Below, piece by piece: positions 23,001-32,843 of a stretch of 60,000 nt of DNA (within the stretch, counting starts at the first letter, position 1; every line of letters starts with the position of its first letter). The notes below the pieces were generated by a model. That model worked only from the letters and a program-made list of their open reading frames with translations, had not been told where the DNA came from and ran no database searches. A program made the translations under genes and the position numbers. This stretch comes from Symsagittifera roscoffensis (Eukaryota > Xenacoelomorpha > Acoela > Convolutidae): NCBI RefSeq assembly GCF_963678635.1, contig NC_087065.1, forward strand, positions 12,671,579 through 12,731,578, given 5' to 3'.

Positions 23001-25330
23001 AAGATCTTGTTAACTATTCCCCCCCCCCTTTGGACCTTGTTAACTATCCCCCCCCCCTTTGGACCTTGTTAACTACCCCCCCCCCCCTTTGGACCTTGTT
23101 AACTATCCCCCTATGCATGTATTATTTTTGACAACCATTTCTGTACAAAATATGCATTTCAAAAATGTCAACAATTAATTGGGTTTTCATTTCCGCCCGT
23201 TCGTATATTTGTATTACTCACTATTTATATAATACCCACGTAAACAATTTTAAATGAATATATTTTCTGAAAATTGTTTTAAGCTATTGAAAATGTGGCC
23301 GCCAAAGTTGAATTTCTGAAAATCGAAATAGGGGGGGGGGAAGTTAACATGATCCCACTTTTAGAATCACTCTCTGATGAAAACATATCTAGGATTTCAA
23401 CTGAGCCAAAAAATCAATTTTATGAAAAAGCATGGGTAAATGCTGAACAACTAGCACAATGTGTACCGAGCACAAAAATCATTTGATATTGGATACTAAT
23501 TTTAAGTCAACTAACGGCCTAATTTGGTGAATGACCGTAAAAGACATGCATTGTCAGTAAAAAAATATGAAAACTAGAAATCTTTTTTTTCCTCTGTACA
23601 AGAATAACTTGTGGAGCTCAAATTACGACTAAACTGGCTCTTATATGATATCAAAAGCTCCAACTGGACTTTTGTTGCTCCAGAATTTGAGTGGAAAAAA
23701 TTAATTTCAAAGTCAGCATCAACGTTTCCCGCATCCAGTTTCAAGCGTGAATAATCGATACTATTACGATTTAAATACCAGTCTTACTAAAATTGAGAAA
23801 CAATCGATTTTAATCAATTCAATTAATAATCGATTATAATCACCCTTTTTAAGATCAAATTATATTTAATTATAATCCATTATAATAGATTATAATCGAT
23901 ACTTTTATTTATTCGTTCATTTTTTGATACAATTAGAATCAATTATAATTGATTAAAATCCATTATTTTTATTCAAATTTCTAATTTATTAGTTTTGCAC
24001 AAAAATCCATTATAATCGATTGTAAATGATTATAATCCCTTTTGTTTGTCCATTTTGTCTTCGAAGCTGCATCTAAATTGCTTATATTTTATGCTTTTTG
24101 TAGACGTTGGTTCCTATGAAAACTGAGAAACATGTTTTTAAAATTTTCCAATCAATTCAATATTAAAAGGTTTTTTTTTCATTTCTTTCCCATTAGAGTT
24201 GTTTTGTGATGCATATTTTAGGCTTTTTAACCACCAAAAAACCAACAAATTGGTTAAGTTTCATGATTGATTTGGAAGATTTATTTTTCATCTACCGCTG
24301 GAATCTTTCCACTAATATGAAAGGATCTCTATGAAACTTTTGTTTCGAGGTAAAACTTGTGTTCAGATGAACCAAAGTGTTCAAGAGATCTCTCTTTTAG
24401 AGATTTTCTTATTGACACAAAAATAATAACCCATAAGATATAATTCGAATATAGTTTTGAATTGACAAATGTTTGGAAAAATAAGAGATTATAATCGATT
24501 ATAATTGATTCTAAGGGTTTTTTGTAAGAACTATAATCAATTATAATTGATTATAAGAGATTATAATCTCATGGAAAATATCACGATTATAATCAATTAT
24601 AAATCATTTAAACACGTAATTTTGGTAATTATAATCAATTATGACTGTCAAAAAGTCATCATAATAATCCGTTATAATCGATTATTTACGCCTACACTTG
24701 GAGGCGGGTTCGTTTTTCGTCAAAAAAATGCGTAAAAAAACTATTTCAAGAGTTCAAGATTCCATACCGTATTACAATTCTAAATTCAAACTATTTTCTT
24801 GTCCATATGCAGTTAGATTGGCATTTGATGGAGGATTTTTTTTTTTACAGTTGGTTGAAATTTTGACAGACTGAAAATGACACTTTTCAGGAAAAGTAGC
24901 CGACAGAGACGAGTCAAGATACTACAGCGACAACACTTACCACCCCTCTTCCGCCCCAACCGGACGACCCTTCATTGAAAGCATCGATATGAATCTGAAG
25001 CCCCTGCCTAGATTCCATCAGTCTTCCAAACCACCACCTCATCCTCACATACGACCCAGTCACAAGTACCCTTCACACTACGACAGCGCCGACAACTATC
25101 GCGGAACACGAGATCGCCGAAGTTTCAAACCCGACGCGATAGCACCGGGTCGCCACCGCGGTCGGTCGCCAGTGTTCGACTCGGATCATTTCAGTAGCGC
25201 AGACGAACGCGCGGGCGATGACTCAGAAGCGGAAAACGACTTTAAAAGAGACAAACTGAGAACTCGGAACAAACTGAATGGGATTGAAAATAAACTGATG
25301 GAGCTTAAGATTATGACTCAAGATATGTAG
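16718..25330 (+). CDS. Five-exon gene for a 404-residue coiled-coil protein, family unknown
   Basis: Proposed coding exons: 16718-17034, 20500-20709, 22086-22188, 22805-22949 and 24891-25330. The exon phases (2, 2, 0, 1) join exactly, giving 405 codons including the TAG stop at 25328-25330, and every junction is GT/AG; this agreement is the main evidence that the model is right. Residues 1-105 are low complexity: N/T-rich at about 15-30 and a seven-glutamine run at 58-64. Residues about 147-258 form a probable long coiled coil (WKDGMLDAYRQQIGQL, then LQELVDGQKRMFDMYWEL, then VSKRQSELITSLNEMMERR). Residues 259-404 are polar and rich in H, P, S, R and D, ending in a short charged helix-like segment. 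There is no signal peptide or membrane segment, so a cytoplasmic or cytoskeletal scaffold role is possible but only inferred. Further exons could be missed in the 3.5-kb first intron. Confidence 0.8.
17035..20499 (+). other. Intron 1 (3.5 kb)
   Basis: AT-rich intron with no convincing additional exon; the open frame at 17379-17669 is AT-driven and lacks coding-like composition. It carries SR copy 2 (19092-19626). Confidence 0.5.
19092..19626 (+). repeat. SR dispersed structured repeat, copy 2 (full length, intronic)
   Basis: About 535 bp, with the best-preserved 5' domain: the hairpin CAGGGC-AAA-GCCCTG is perfect and ACTGCTC/GAGCAGT are complementary. The middle hairpin CGCGAAATATATCGCG is intact. 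It ends TATCGAAAGTCGGAACAA. It lies in the same orientation as the host gene, inside intron 1. Confidence 0.8.
20500..20709 (+). CDS. Exon 2 of the coiled-coil gene
   Basis: Acceptor TTCTGCTTTCAG ends at 20499. The frame opens FIFPSPASSSVAPTIHNSD and becomes helical at WKDGMLDAYRQQIGQLSGAM, then AQLQQQNQM. The donor is ATGAG followed by GTGTTG, a weak consensus, so the 3' boundary is the least certain of the gene. Phase 2 at both ends. Confidence 0.75.
20710..22085 (+). other. Intron 2 with a G15 tract
   Basis: Contains an uninterrupted run of 15 G at 20914-20928 and another G-rich run near 21975-21983 on the sense strand. No exon is seen. Confidence 0.5.
22086..22188 (+). CDS. Exon 3 of the coiled-coil gene
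   Basis: Acceptor TCAATATTTAG ends at 22085; donor GCCAAG before GTCAGC. Too short to stand out alone (34 codons), but it continues the coiled coil: LKMEAEKSSGNSSQLQELVD and GQKRMFDMYWELAK. Unspliced, the frame stops eight codons after the donor. Confidence 0.75.
22189..22804 (+). other. Intron 3 with GC-richer hairpin segment
   Basis: Within this AT-rich intron, 22556-22740 is a GC-richer island. GTGTTAA (22556) and TTAACAC (22583) can pair around CCGGGCCGAGGTACGCGAC, followed by two copies of GCGACCCAAAAAAA (22611 and 22732). The phrase GCGACCC also occurs in the minisatellite near 13395-13445, so the island may be a remnant of a related element. Confidence 0.4.
22805..22949 (+). CDS. Exon 4 of the coiled-coil gene
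   Basis: Acceptor TTGTGCTGCAG ends at 22804; donor CCAAAA before GTAGAG. It reads RCKHVEEVSKRQSELITSLN and MMERREREHRRQVDRLREEM, a highly charged continuous helix with heptad spacing. Longer frames through this exon run into the downstream C-rich minisatellite and are artefacts. Confidence 0.8.
23001..23112 (+). repeat. C-rich ~30-bp minisatellite
   Basis: Four near-identical units of CTTTGGACCTTGTTAACTAT followed by 8-12 C. The C-run length varies between units, as expected for slippage. Confidence 0.85.
23750..24690. repeat. Interrupted ATTATAATC palindromic repeats
   Basis: Two clusters (about 23810-24040 and 24480-24690) of ATTATAATC with its complement GATTATAAT, giving many overlapping palindromes such as ATTATAATCGATTATAAT. 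The space between is unrelated AT-rich sequence. Confidence 0.7.
24891..25330 (+). CDS. Exon 5 (terminal) of the coiled-coil gene
   Basis: Acceptor GACACTTTTCAG ends at 24890. It encodes the polar C-terminal region: VADRDESRYYSDNTYHPSS, a PPPHPHIRPSHKYPSHY stretch, GRHRGRSPVFDSDHFSSADE, and a final helix-like segment ending KLMELKIMTQDM before TAG. GC content is clearly above its surroundings. RS and SD/SE clusters suggest phosphorylation sites (inference). No canonical AATAAA is close; the AT-rich 3' flank runs straight into an SR repeat. Confidence 0.85.
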
Positions 25331-25376
25331 TAGTCTTGAAATAGTGGCGCAATTATAATAATGACTGCTAACAAAA

Positions 25377-25812
25377 ACTGTTCGAATCAAGGCGAACCCA
25401 AGATTGTTCTGACTGCCCTTTAAGGTCTATGAAATAGTTTTTGATAAACTTGTTTTACAACATTTTACAACAAAAATTGATCCAATTTTTGATGAACATC
25501 TTTCTCTACAGACCAAGTGAAGTACTAAATTTGTAATTAGCGTCTATTTACAAATTATTAAGCTTGCAAAAGGCTTTCCTAAACTCAAGTATGTTTGTAA
25601 CGATATCTGGCGTTAATTGTCCCATGCCTTACAAACCCCAAAAAAATGTTCACAGGTGAAACAAATTGTTGATCCAGAAGACGTCCAAAACTTTCAAATG
25701 CTAAAAACACCTGTGTTAAAAAGTGTCCATTCAAAAAGTGGAAATTTGTTCAGAAAAAAATAACAAACCCGAGCACAAATACTCTGTCACTTTCTTCGAA
25801 AGCTGGCATAAT
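25377..25812 (+). repeat. SR repeat, copy 3 (diverged)
   Basis: Diverged member just downstream of the coiled-coil gene. It starts AACTGTTCGAATCAAGGC, keeps TTCTGACTGCCCTTTAAGG, and keeps the late phrase GAGCACAAATACTCTGTCAC. The hairpins have eroded. Confidence 0.6.
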
Positions 25813-25819
25813 AAACAAA

Positions 25820-26160
25820 ACAGCTCGTATCAGGGCCAGTCCCTGAATGTTTTATCAGCCGCTTAAAATCATGTAGTTTGAGTATGCTGACACAACCGTG
25901 TATGCCTCAGTTCAATGCAATTTGCCGCGCGATAATGATTTCAAACTGGCAAAATTGGCAATTTACAAACCCAAATAACTTGACAAACAAAAATCACAGG
26001 TAAGTATGATTTGAGTTTTTGGCTCAAAACATCAATACCTTTTCGAGGATATAAAAATTTTATCGAAAACGGCTAGTTAAAAGTCGGAATTTGTCTGAAG
26101 ATTGAAAAAAGTCACCCCGAGCTCAAATACTCCGTCATTTTCTTCAAAAATTGGAACAAC
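25820..26160 (+). repeat. SR repeat, copy 4 (internally deleted)
   Basis: Starts ACAGCTCGTATCAGGGCC, directly after copy 3, and ends AATTGGAACAAC. The 5' stem persists as CAGGG/CCCTG. The middle part is shortened. Confidence 0.6.
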
Positions 26161-26211
26161 AAAAGATATAAAAAATAATTAATCAATCAAAATAATTAAT
26201 AAGTACCCCAA

Positions 26212-26262
26212 TTAATCAAGGCAAAGTATTAAATGTTCCGACCGCTCTCTGCTCCAATTGTT
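26212..26262 (+). repeat. SR repeat fragment
   Basis: Only the 5' part is recognisable: ATCAAGGCAAAGTATTAAAT followed by GTTCCGACCGC. Confidence 0.45.
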
Positions 26263-26960
26263 TTGTTTGAGAAAACTTTGATCAACTTTAAATTTTGTCT
26301 TATCAATAAGATTAACTTGACTCATTTCACTTCGACCCAAACTTGTGACGGGTATAGTAATTAGTGATACGCTTTCAACATCATAGCTAAGTTTTCAATT
26401 TATTACATGAAGAGTTTACATACGCTTTCGTTAGGTTAAGGGTTTAAAATGCCTAGAAAAAGCAGTTCCTTGTTCTCATTCTTTGAGCGCGAAACCAGGC
26501 GCTCTGCGCTTGCATAGCTTGGGCTGAACTAGCAGCAAGAATCACCCCCAATAAAGCATTATCCCATAATTGAACAAGAAAATTCTTCAAAATTTTATCA
26601 ATGAATCATCGACAGAAATACTATCATAAATTGAATGAAAGAAAATCAATTACGAGTTTTTCAAATTTTATCAGGCCTCAGATTATTGAATGTGAATCAT
26701 AACTTTACAATGGCAACTCGGATTTTCGATACTCAGGAAGAATTGAAACTAGGCTGTTGCAGAACAAACGTATGTAATTATAAAAACATAGGTAGTGAGT
26801 TCGATCACCGTCAAGAAAATTGAGAACTCCTGGTTTTACTTTGACTAAAAAACGGCTGAGAAAATCATGTAAAACCAAAATTGTCAGCATGGAGGAGTTT
26901 TTTCAAAAGAAACGGATGTTTTGCACTCCCAGCAAAAACAGATATCCTGTGTTTATTGAG

Positions 26961-26992
<32 letters not shown>

Positions 26993-28000
26993 TTCTCTCT
27001 CTCTAGAAAGTTAGTATCTATAATTTTGCACTACAAAATCATTAATTTCGAGAAAACAGTCATATATTCGGAGAAGTCAGCAATATAGAACAGAATATCG
27101 CAGAATGATTAAAAATACCTTTTTTGATAAGTAGATGCAAGTATGCAAATAATAGAAACATTCAAGTTATAAGTATTCAAATAAGCAAAATTTGACGTTT
27201 TTGGGTTGTTTTTGAGTATTTTTGACCAAAAATTATAAATATTTTTTGGTGCGCGCTCCTCTCAAGTTTTGTATTTGTAGACGTCAATAGCTACTTAAGA
27301 ATCAATAGCTACTAAACAAACTCTTTTACAGTGAAACATTAAATATCGAATCAGCGGATTTGGTATCGTCCATTATCTGTTTATTCCAATCAAGATCACC
27401 TAAAAGTCTCAGAAAAATCTGAAAAATATTTCCGGCCTTTAGCGAAATTTGACTTGTTGCTTTTGCTCGGATAAAAATAGTACCTTCTACCTTCTAAAAA
27501 GATAAAGTTTATTAGGCTTGAAATGTTTTGACCAAAACAGAAACTATTGTCCTGAATCAGGTCGGGGTCATTTTGGGTTGCTAATGTTAGATATATAAGA
27601 TCTACTTCACAATTAACCCCCGTCAAGAAACAAGATAAGTAGGTTAATTTAATCAAATTTTCGATCAATCAGAATGCAGCTAAATTCGAATTTCATATAG
27701 AACACCCTAGTGCTATTTGGCTACTTTTTTTATAGGGTTGGCAATTAAGCAATACGTGATTTACGCATCCAAGACACAATGTCCATGAAATCAAAATTGA
27801 TATGAAAGGATGCAAGCTTGGCAAGGAAACGAGAAAAAACCAAATATGCGAAATTGAGTTACGAGGATTGCTAAAAGTGTTTTTCTAATATTCTCAAAGC
27901 TATTGACTTCTTTTTGAAAAGGCAGTCAAAACATTAACTTCCGCTAAAAGCAAAAACAATTTGTTGAGTTTTGTTATGTTGCTGATTGATTCAACTTTTG
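26263..28000. other. AT-rich spacer with a CT microsatellite
   Basis: Includes a (CT)n run at 26961-27003. A GCGCGCTCCTCTCAA phrase near 27253 is shared with the MITE relative at 33512-33813. The open frames at 26635-27014 have no recognisable content. Confidence 0.4.
26961..27003 (+). repeat. (CT)n microsatellite
   Basis: About 20 CT units with a few T interruptions. Confidence 0.95.
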
Positions 28001-28168
28001 GATCAACCGTACAATTCCCCCCTCAAATCGATTTAGAAGGGAGAATTTATGGATTTTGTGGGAAATAATTTTGACTTGTCCTTCAGTTTATAGAAAAACA
28101 ACAGTTTATTTAGAGAAAATTGACAGTTTAGGGGGGAAGGGGGGGGGGGAGGGATTGTACGGTTGGTC
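28001..28168. mobile_element. Short TIR element (MITE-like, 168 bp)
   Basis: Starts GATCAACCGTACAATTCCCC and ends GGGATTGTACGGTTGGTC. These are inverted repeats of about 18 bp with two mismatches, continued by C-rich and G-rich runs inside. No target-site duplication was identified. Confidence 0.55.
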
Positions 28169-28589
28169 TCATTTTTTGTAAACAAAGTTACTCTGAGAAT
28201 ACTAATTGCCTTTTATTTCATCCAAAAGCACATAATTGTCATACACAGGTCATCTAATAAATGAAATAAACGTTCAAGTTTTGATGTTGCTGGAGAACTT
28301 ATGGGGTTAGGTCTTTTACCAGATCAACCTTCAACCAGATCGACCTTTCATCAGACATCAATGCAATAATTCAATTAACTTAAATTTAAATTAGTTGAAC
28401 ATTCGAAGAAAAAAAAGCGGTTAGAACATACAAAATTTCGCTGAAAAACTGTGAAATTATTGTCTTTAACCAGACAAAACGGCGTTAATACATCTTTGAA
28501 TCAAACTTGTTTATCGAGTGTGGTAAAAGGTCCATGTTATAACTTTTCTGGTAAAAGGTCCCCAGAAATTATAAATTCCAATTTACTGA

Positions 28590-29760
28590 AACAATATTTT
28601 GAAGTACTATAGGTCAGACATAAGGCACCCTGAACTTGCTGTCATTGATTCTTCTAAAGTTTCACAGCGATGGATAAAAAGTTTCATATCATCAGTGATT
28701 TTGCATTAAACCATATAAAGTGAATTATATTGTTTGTTTTTCCTTTTTAGAAAAATCCAGTTTTAGATTTCAGTAAAATGGGTCATTAACACAGTGCCGA
28801 AGTACAACGGTGCAAAAAAAAATTAAGTTCAACAGTGCCGAAAATGAAAATTTTGTTCAACAGTGCCGAAAATTTGAAAATATTAAGTGCAGCAATCAAA
28901 TATTAAACGGCGATCGTTTTCAATTTTCAATGACACTGTAAGAGTTTGAGCGAGAAATTTGCAACTTAGACGTTTTGGCGCCCAAATAGTTGTTTAATTT
29001 GCAGTTGCTGACAATTTGGCGCCAAAATTGGAGTGATTTTTTTTGTTAATTAAGTCATGTAACCAAATGTGGTGTAAGCGTACAAAAAAAAATTCAGTAT
29101 TAGGCGACCAGAAGGCGAGCAGTTTTTGTTAAATGTGTCAATTAATAGTTACCTGTGATATTGCTTATATACAGGGGTGGATTTAGGGGAGGGGCGGGGG
29201 GGGGGGGGGGGGGGCGGACGCCCCTCTTCTCAGGGATTCGACCCCCTGCCGACCAAAGGGTCCCCCCTTTGGTACTTTTCAGAAATCCAGTTTTGGCCGA
29301 CCAACCCTAAAATTTTTCGAAAAAAAAGGTTGACAAAAATTTCGGGCTCTTTTTCCTTCCCCCCCCCCCCACCTGCAAATTTTTATATTTGAAGTTACTG
29401 TTCACTTTGTCCGATTGTCGTGAAAACTGACATGCAGACTCATTAGGTCATAACAAGCATTTTTGGTCTTCATAATCAACCTTGTAAAACCACTCGTTAG
29501 ACCATAAAATTCATGTTTGTGTGAGGTGGGGGGGGGAAGGAAAAAGAGCCAAATTTCGAAATTTTTTTGAAAATCCGCCCCCCCTCGAGAAAATCCTAGA
29601 TCCGCCCCTGCTTATATACCCTGCTCTGTGATATCAACGATTCTTTACAGCTAAAATTTGCGAACTTAGATCTTAGTGGCCCTCTATCTGCAAAATAGTC
29701 TTTTATGTTTGAAATGCAGTTTTCACTTCGATTTTTATAGACATTATTGAAACAAGTCTG
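28590..29760 (+). repeat. Old dispersed repeat, copy 1 (host of the hAT MITE)
   Basis: Diverged sequence shared with 37200-37720. Matching phrases include AAGGCACCCTGAACTTGCTG (28626) versus AAGGCATCCTGAGCTATCC (37232), and AAATGTGTCAATTAATAG (29132) versus AAATGTGTCAGTTATTAG (37551). The hAT-type MITE at 29172-29610 interrupts it. The segment 28795-28880 carries three repeats of AACAGTGCCGAA-type phrase. Confidence 0.6.
29172..29610. mobile_element. hAT-type MITE with 8-bp target duplication
   Basis: The 439-bp element starts CAGGGGTGGATTTAGG and ends CCTAGATCCGCCCCTG, terminal inverted repeats of 16 bp with two mismatches. The 8 bases CTTATATA lie on both sides (29164-29171 and 29611-29618), an exact target-site duplication of the length characteristic of hAT transposons. 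Long G and C runs lie just inside the ends (29194-29213; 29359-29369). It has no transposase, so it is non-autonomous. Inside, CAGGGATTCGACCCCCTG forms a hairpin resembling a tRNA T-arm. Relatives lie at 33512-33813 and about 46950-47245. Confidence 0.9.
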
Positions 29761-30774
29761 ATTATTGGTACATTGAGACCAATCCAGATTCCAAAAAATG
29801 ACCTTAAATTCTAGCTCTTATACGCATTGAGTTGTTTTAACTTGCCAGACGCATTATCTGTTCTCTTTTCTTCATACATCTATCAGTTTCAAAAATAACT
29901 CTTGATATAATTTGATATACATCGTGAAGTCAACGAAATTATGAAAGAACACGCTTGAAATTCAATTGACTGGAAATAAATTCAAATGATGCGTTTCCAG
30001 AATCATGATCAAATGTTCAAAAAAAAAGAATCGATTTTGTAACAGTTTGGTTTGAAAAGCTCCATAGCGCAATCAAGAATCCAGTTTGTTTACTTTGAAA
30101 GTTTGATTTGTTGTTTTGGTTTCCTCTGTGCGCTTATGGTTGTAATCTTCGGGAGTGTTTGCATGGCAAATAAATGGTTCAGAAGTGTTAACGAAAAAGT
30201 ATAATCCTATTTCAGCGAGTCCTTCCCAGGTAAAGCTTTGCACCAATTACACGTTCGATCGGAAAAATGATGTCGTAAGAAAACCACGAAGGAACGCTTT
30301 TTAGCAAAAAAGCGATCGAGATATTAAGATGGGGCCTGAAACCTTTTTCTTCTTCGGCAGGCTATTAGTATCAAGGTATGAAGGTGCATCAAAAAATCGT
30401 TGAAAACTAAACGAAAAACTTTAGCCCAATTTTCGCGTTAAGAACATCAAAAAAGTAAAAATGGTTACATTGTGAAAACAATTCGGAATAGATTAACCTT
30501 CATGCAGTTTTTTTAAAAATCATAACAGATTAATTGATCGGGTAAACTTCAACGTTTCAAAAATGAAAAAAAAAACATACTCTGATAGTGATTAATGGAT
30601 TTCATCTCATTAAATTGAAATTGAATGAAGAGATGGGATTTTTGGGGTTTTGCCTTCATGTAACAAACTAATTCTCGGAAAAAAACAATACCTTTTTCTC
30701 GTTAGCTAATAAAAAAAGTCCTGTATTTCACTAAAGTGATGAAATTTTCAGCAAATGAAAAAAAATCTGTGGAA
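29761..30774. other. AT-rich spacer, no gene seen
   Basis: No open frame, splice pair or repeat that I can support. Confidence 0.4.
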
Positions 30775-31057
30775 GTTTGAGAAAAATGAAACGTTTAGAA
30801 TTAAAAATCGATACACCGCGACTGAAAGACGCGAAAACAAGCTGTCGAAATCTTGAAAAGCAGAAAGTAGTGGAATGAATTTCGGCTAACTGTTTCTGCC
30901 AACAAATAAGTTTCTTCAATTGTTCCTAGAGCTCTAACGGAGCAAACTGCTTTCCTAGATCCCTAATGCCGATTGTTGCCGACACCGATATGGGTTGAGT
31001 ATAAATCAAAATGAATTACAAGCCCATTGGTTTTCGTTTGTAAAAATCAGTGGAATA

Positions 31058-31249
31058 ATGCTGAGTGTGTCACGTCTGTTAAATAATGTTCCAACACCAT
31101 CGTATACAATTTTACCTTCTTACACTATCATATGGCAGTTGTTTCGACAGCAACCTCTGTGGGCCATAACATCTAGTTCAGCCAATTCAATAAACCACAT
31201 CTCGCATCGCAGTTTCAAGCAACTGCAGTATCGAACTCTGAGTATGTAA
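31058..31249 (+). CDS. Presequence-like ORF, array copy 1
   Basis: From ATG at 31058 the frame reads MLSVSRLLNNVPTPSYTILP and ends HRSFKQLQYRTLSM before TAA. It contains no aspartate or glutamate, has spaced arginines and many S, T and L, and ends RSFKQLQYRTLS: the profile of a mitochondrial targeting presequence. A donor-like GTATGTAA follows CTGA at 31242-31243, and an acceptor-like AAAAATCAG precedes the start. So it may be a first coding exon whose partner exons are elsewhere, or a complete small ORF. It differs from copies 2 and 3 by one residue (S for N) in the shared part. Confidence 0.4.
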   Translation: MLSVSRLLNNVPTPSYTILPSYTIIWQLFRQQPLWAITSSSANSINHISHRSFKQLQYRTLSM

Positions 31250-31364
31250 CTCTTTAACGCTGAACAAAATACCACACTTGTTTGAGCCTCCCAAGACTAT
31301 CATTTTCTTACACTCTCGCTGAAGAAAATGACTCTTTGAATCCGCTACACGAAAAATTCACACT

Positions 31365-31718
31365 TCAATCTTCGATTGGGTCAAATAATTTGAGATCTGT
31401 GTTCATCAGCGGTTTATTGCATCCGACCTCACCATGCGTAAAGCAACTGATCCCGTAAAATGTAAATCCATCATCGCAATCGATATCCGTTCTAATTTTA
31501 GCCAATAAATTAAGACTAAACATAAAGGATCCAGTACCAGAATGCGATTTCTCCAAAAATGACAATAATCCGTTTGAAGGCAACGAGAAAAATGAGAAAA
31601 ATGAGTTTGAGAAAAATGAAATGTTTAGAATTAAAAATTGATACACCGCGTCTAAAAGATATGAAAACGAGCTGTCAAAATCTTGAAAAGCAGAAAATTT
31701 TGGAATAAGTTTCTTCAA
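31365..31718 (-). CDS. Minus-strand ORF in array unit, copy 1 (uncertain)
   Basis: A 117-residue frame ends with GEVGCNKPLMNTDLKLFDPI. It contains a cysteine-containing stretch TDIDCDDGFTFYGISCFT. The frame is kept without stop or indel in three array copies. Between copies, about half of the substitutions I counted are synonymous on this strand, slightly more than chance. The N-terminal half is F/L/S-rich and may be non-coding. Family unknown; it could be a terminal exon. Confidence 0.25.
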   Translation of the reverse strand: MKKLIPKFSAFQDFDSSFSYLLDAVYQFLILNISFFSNSFFSFFSLPSNGLLSFLEKSHSGTGSFMFSLNLLAKIRTDIDCDDGFTFYGISCFTHGEVGCNKPLMNTDLKLFDPIED

Positions 31719-31809
31719 TTGTTCTTAGAGCTCTATCGGAGCAAGCTGCTTTCCTAGATCCCTAATGCCGATTGTTGCCGACATCGATATGGGTTGAGCA
31801 TAAATCAAA

Positions 31810-32046
31810 ATGAATTACAAGCCCACTGGTTTTCGTTTGCAAATCAGTGGAATAATGCTGAGTGTGTCACGTCTGTTAAATAATGTTCCAACACCATCGT
31901 ATACAATTTTACCTTCTTACACTATCATATGGCAGTTGTTTCGACAGCAACCTCTGTGGGCCATAACATCTAATTCAGCCAATTCAATAAACCACATCTC
32001 GCATCGCAGTTTCAAGCAACTGCAGTATCGAACTCTGAGTATGTAA
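31810..32046 (+). CDS. Presequence-like ORF, array copy 2
   Basis: Here the frame extends upstream to MNYKPTGFRLQISGI, 78 residues in all, because copy 1 has a stop (TTTGTAA) where this copy has TTTGCAA. If the internal ATG at 31855 is used, the protein is as in copy 1. The preceding sequence has CATAAATCAAAATG. Confidence 0.4.
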   Translation: MNYKPTGFRLQISGIMLSVSRLLNNVPTPSYTILPSYTIIWQLFRQQPLWAITSNSANSINHISHRSFKQLQYRTLSM

Positions 32047-32161
32047 CGCTTTAACGCTGAACAAAATACCACACTTGTTTGAGCCTCCCAAGACTATCAT
32101 TTTCTTACATTCTCGCTGAAGAAAATGACTCTTTGAATCCGCTACACGAAAAATTCACACT

Positions 32162-32515
32162 TCAATCTTCGATTGCGTCAAATAATTTGAGCTCTGTGTT
32201 CATCAGCGGTTTATTGCATCCGACTTCACCATGCGTAAAGCAACTGATCCCGTAAAATGTAAATCCATCATCGCAATCGATATCAGTTCTAATTTTAGCC
32301 AATAATTTAAGACTAAACATAAAGGATCCAGTACCAGAATGCGATTTCTCCAAAAATGACAATAATCCGTTTGAAGGCAATGAGAAAAATGAGAAAATGA
32401 GTTTGAGAAAAATGAAACGTTTAGAATTAAAAATTGATACACCGCGTCTAAAAGACATGAAAACAAGCTGTCGAAATCTTGAAAACTCAGAAAATTTTGG
32501 AATAAGTTTCTTCAA
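32162..32515 (-). CDS. Minus-strand ORF in array unit, copy 2 (uncertain)
   Basis: Equivalent of the 31365-31718 frame, 117 residues, with the C-terminal part conserved (D to E and P to A near the end). The N-terminal part is shifted by indels relative to copy 1, so only the segment from about NGLLSFLEKSHSGTGSF onward is common to all. Confidence 0.25.
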   Translation of the reverse strand: MKKLIPKFSEFSRFRQLVFMSFRRGVSIFNSKRFIFLKLIFSFFSLPSNGLLSFLEKSHSGTGSFMFSLKLLAKIRTDIDCDDGFTFYGISCFTHGEVGCNKPLMNTELKLFDAIED

Positions 32516-32606
32516 TTGTTCTTAGAGCTCTATCGGAGCAAACTGCTTTCCTAGATCCCTAATGCCGATTGTTGCCGACATCGATATGGGTTGAGTATAA
32601 ATCAAA

Positions 32607-32843
32607 ATGAATTACAAGCCCACTGGTTTTCGTTTGCAAATCAGTGGAATAATGCTGAGTGTGTCACGTCTGTTAAATAATGTTCCAACACCATCGTATA
32701 CAATTTTACCTTCTTACACTATCATATGGCAGTTGTTTCGACAGCAACCTCTGTGGGCCATAACATCTAATTCAGCCAATTCAATAAACCACATCTCGCA
32801 TCGCAGTTTCAAGCAACTGCAGTATCGAACTCTGAGTATGTAA
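32607..32843 (+). CDS. Presequence-like ORF, array copy 3
   Basis: Translates identically to copy 2 over 78 residues. TATAAATC lies just before the first ATG. Copy 4 (from 32946) lacks the start and keeps only the last third, ending RSFKQLQYRTLS. Confidence 0.4.
   Translation: MNYKPTGFRLQISGIMLSVSRLLNNVPTPSYTILPSYTIIWQLFRQQPLWAITSNSANSINHISHRSFKQLQYRTLSM

Larger units (their letters stand above)
22950..24890 (+). other. Intron 4 with two repeat arrays
   Basis: Contains the C-rich minisatellite at 23001-23112, a G9-G10 run near 23330, and the palindromic ATTATAATC repeats at 23750-24690 (listed separately). The frame at 23295-23486 begins before the G-run, and I see no support for it as an exon. 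Confidence 0.45.

Noticed and set aside
22604-23131. 175-residue ORF through exon 4
   Set aside because: Only 22805-22949 is coding-like; the rest is upstream intron and the C-rich minisatellite downstream.
26790-26815. B-box-like GAGTTCGATCACCG as a tRNA
   Set aside because: No A box, acceptor stem or anticodon arm can be drawn around it.
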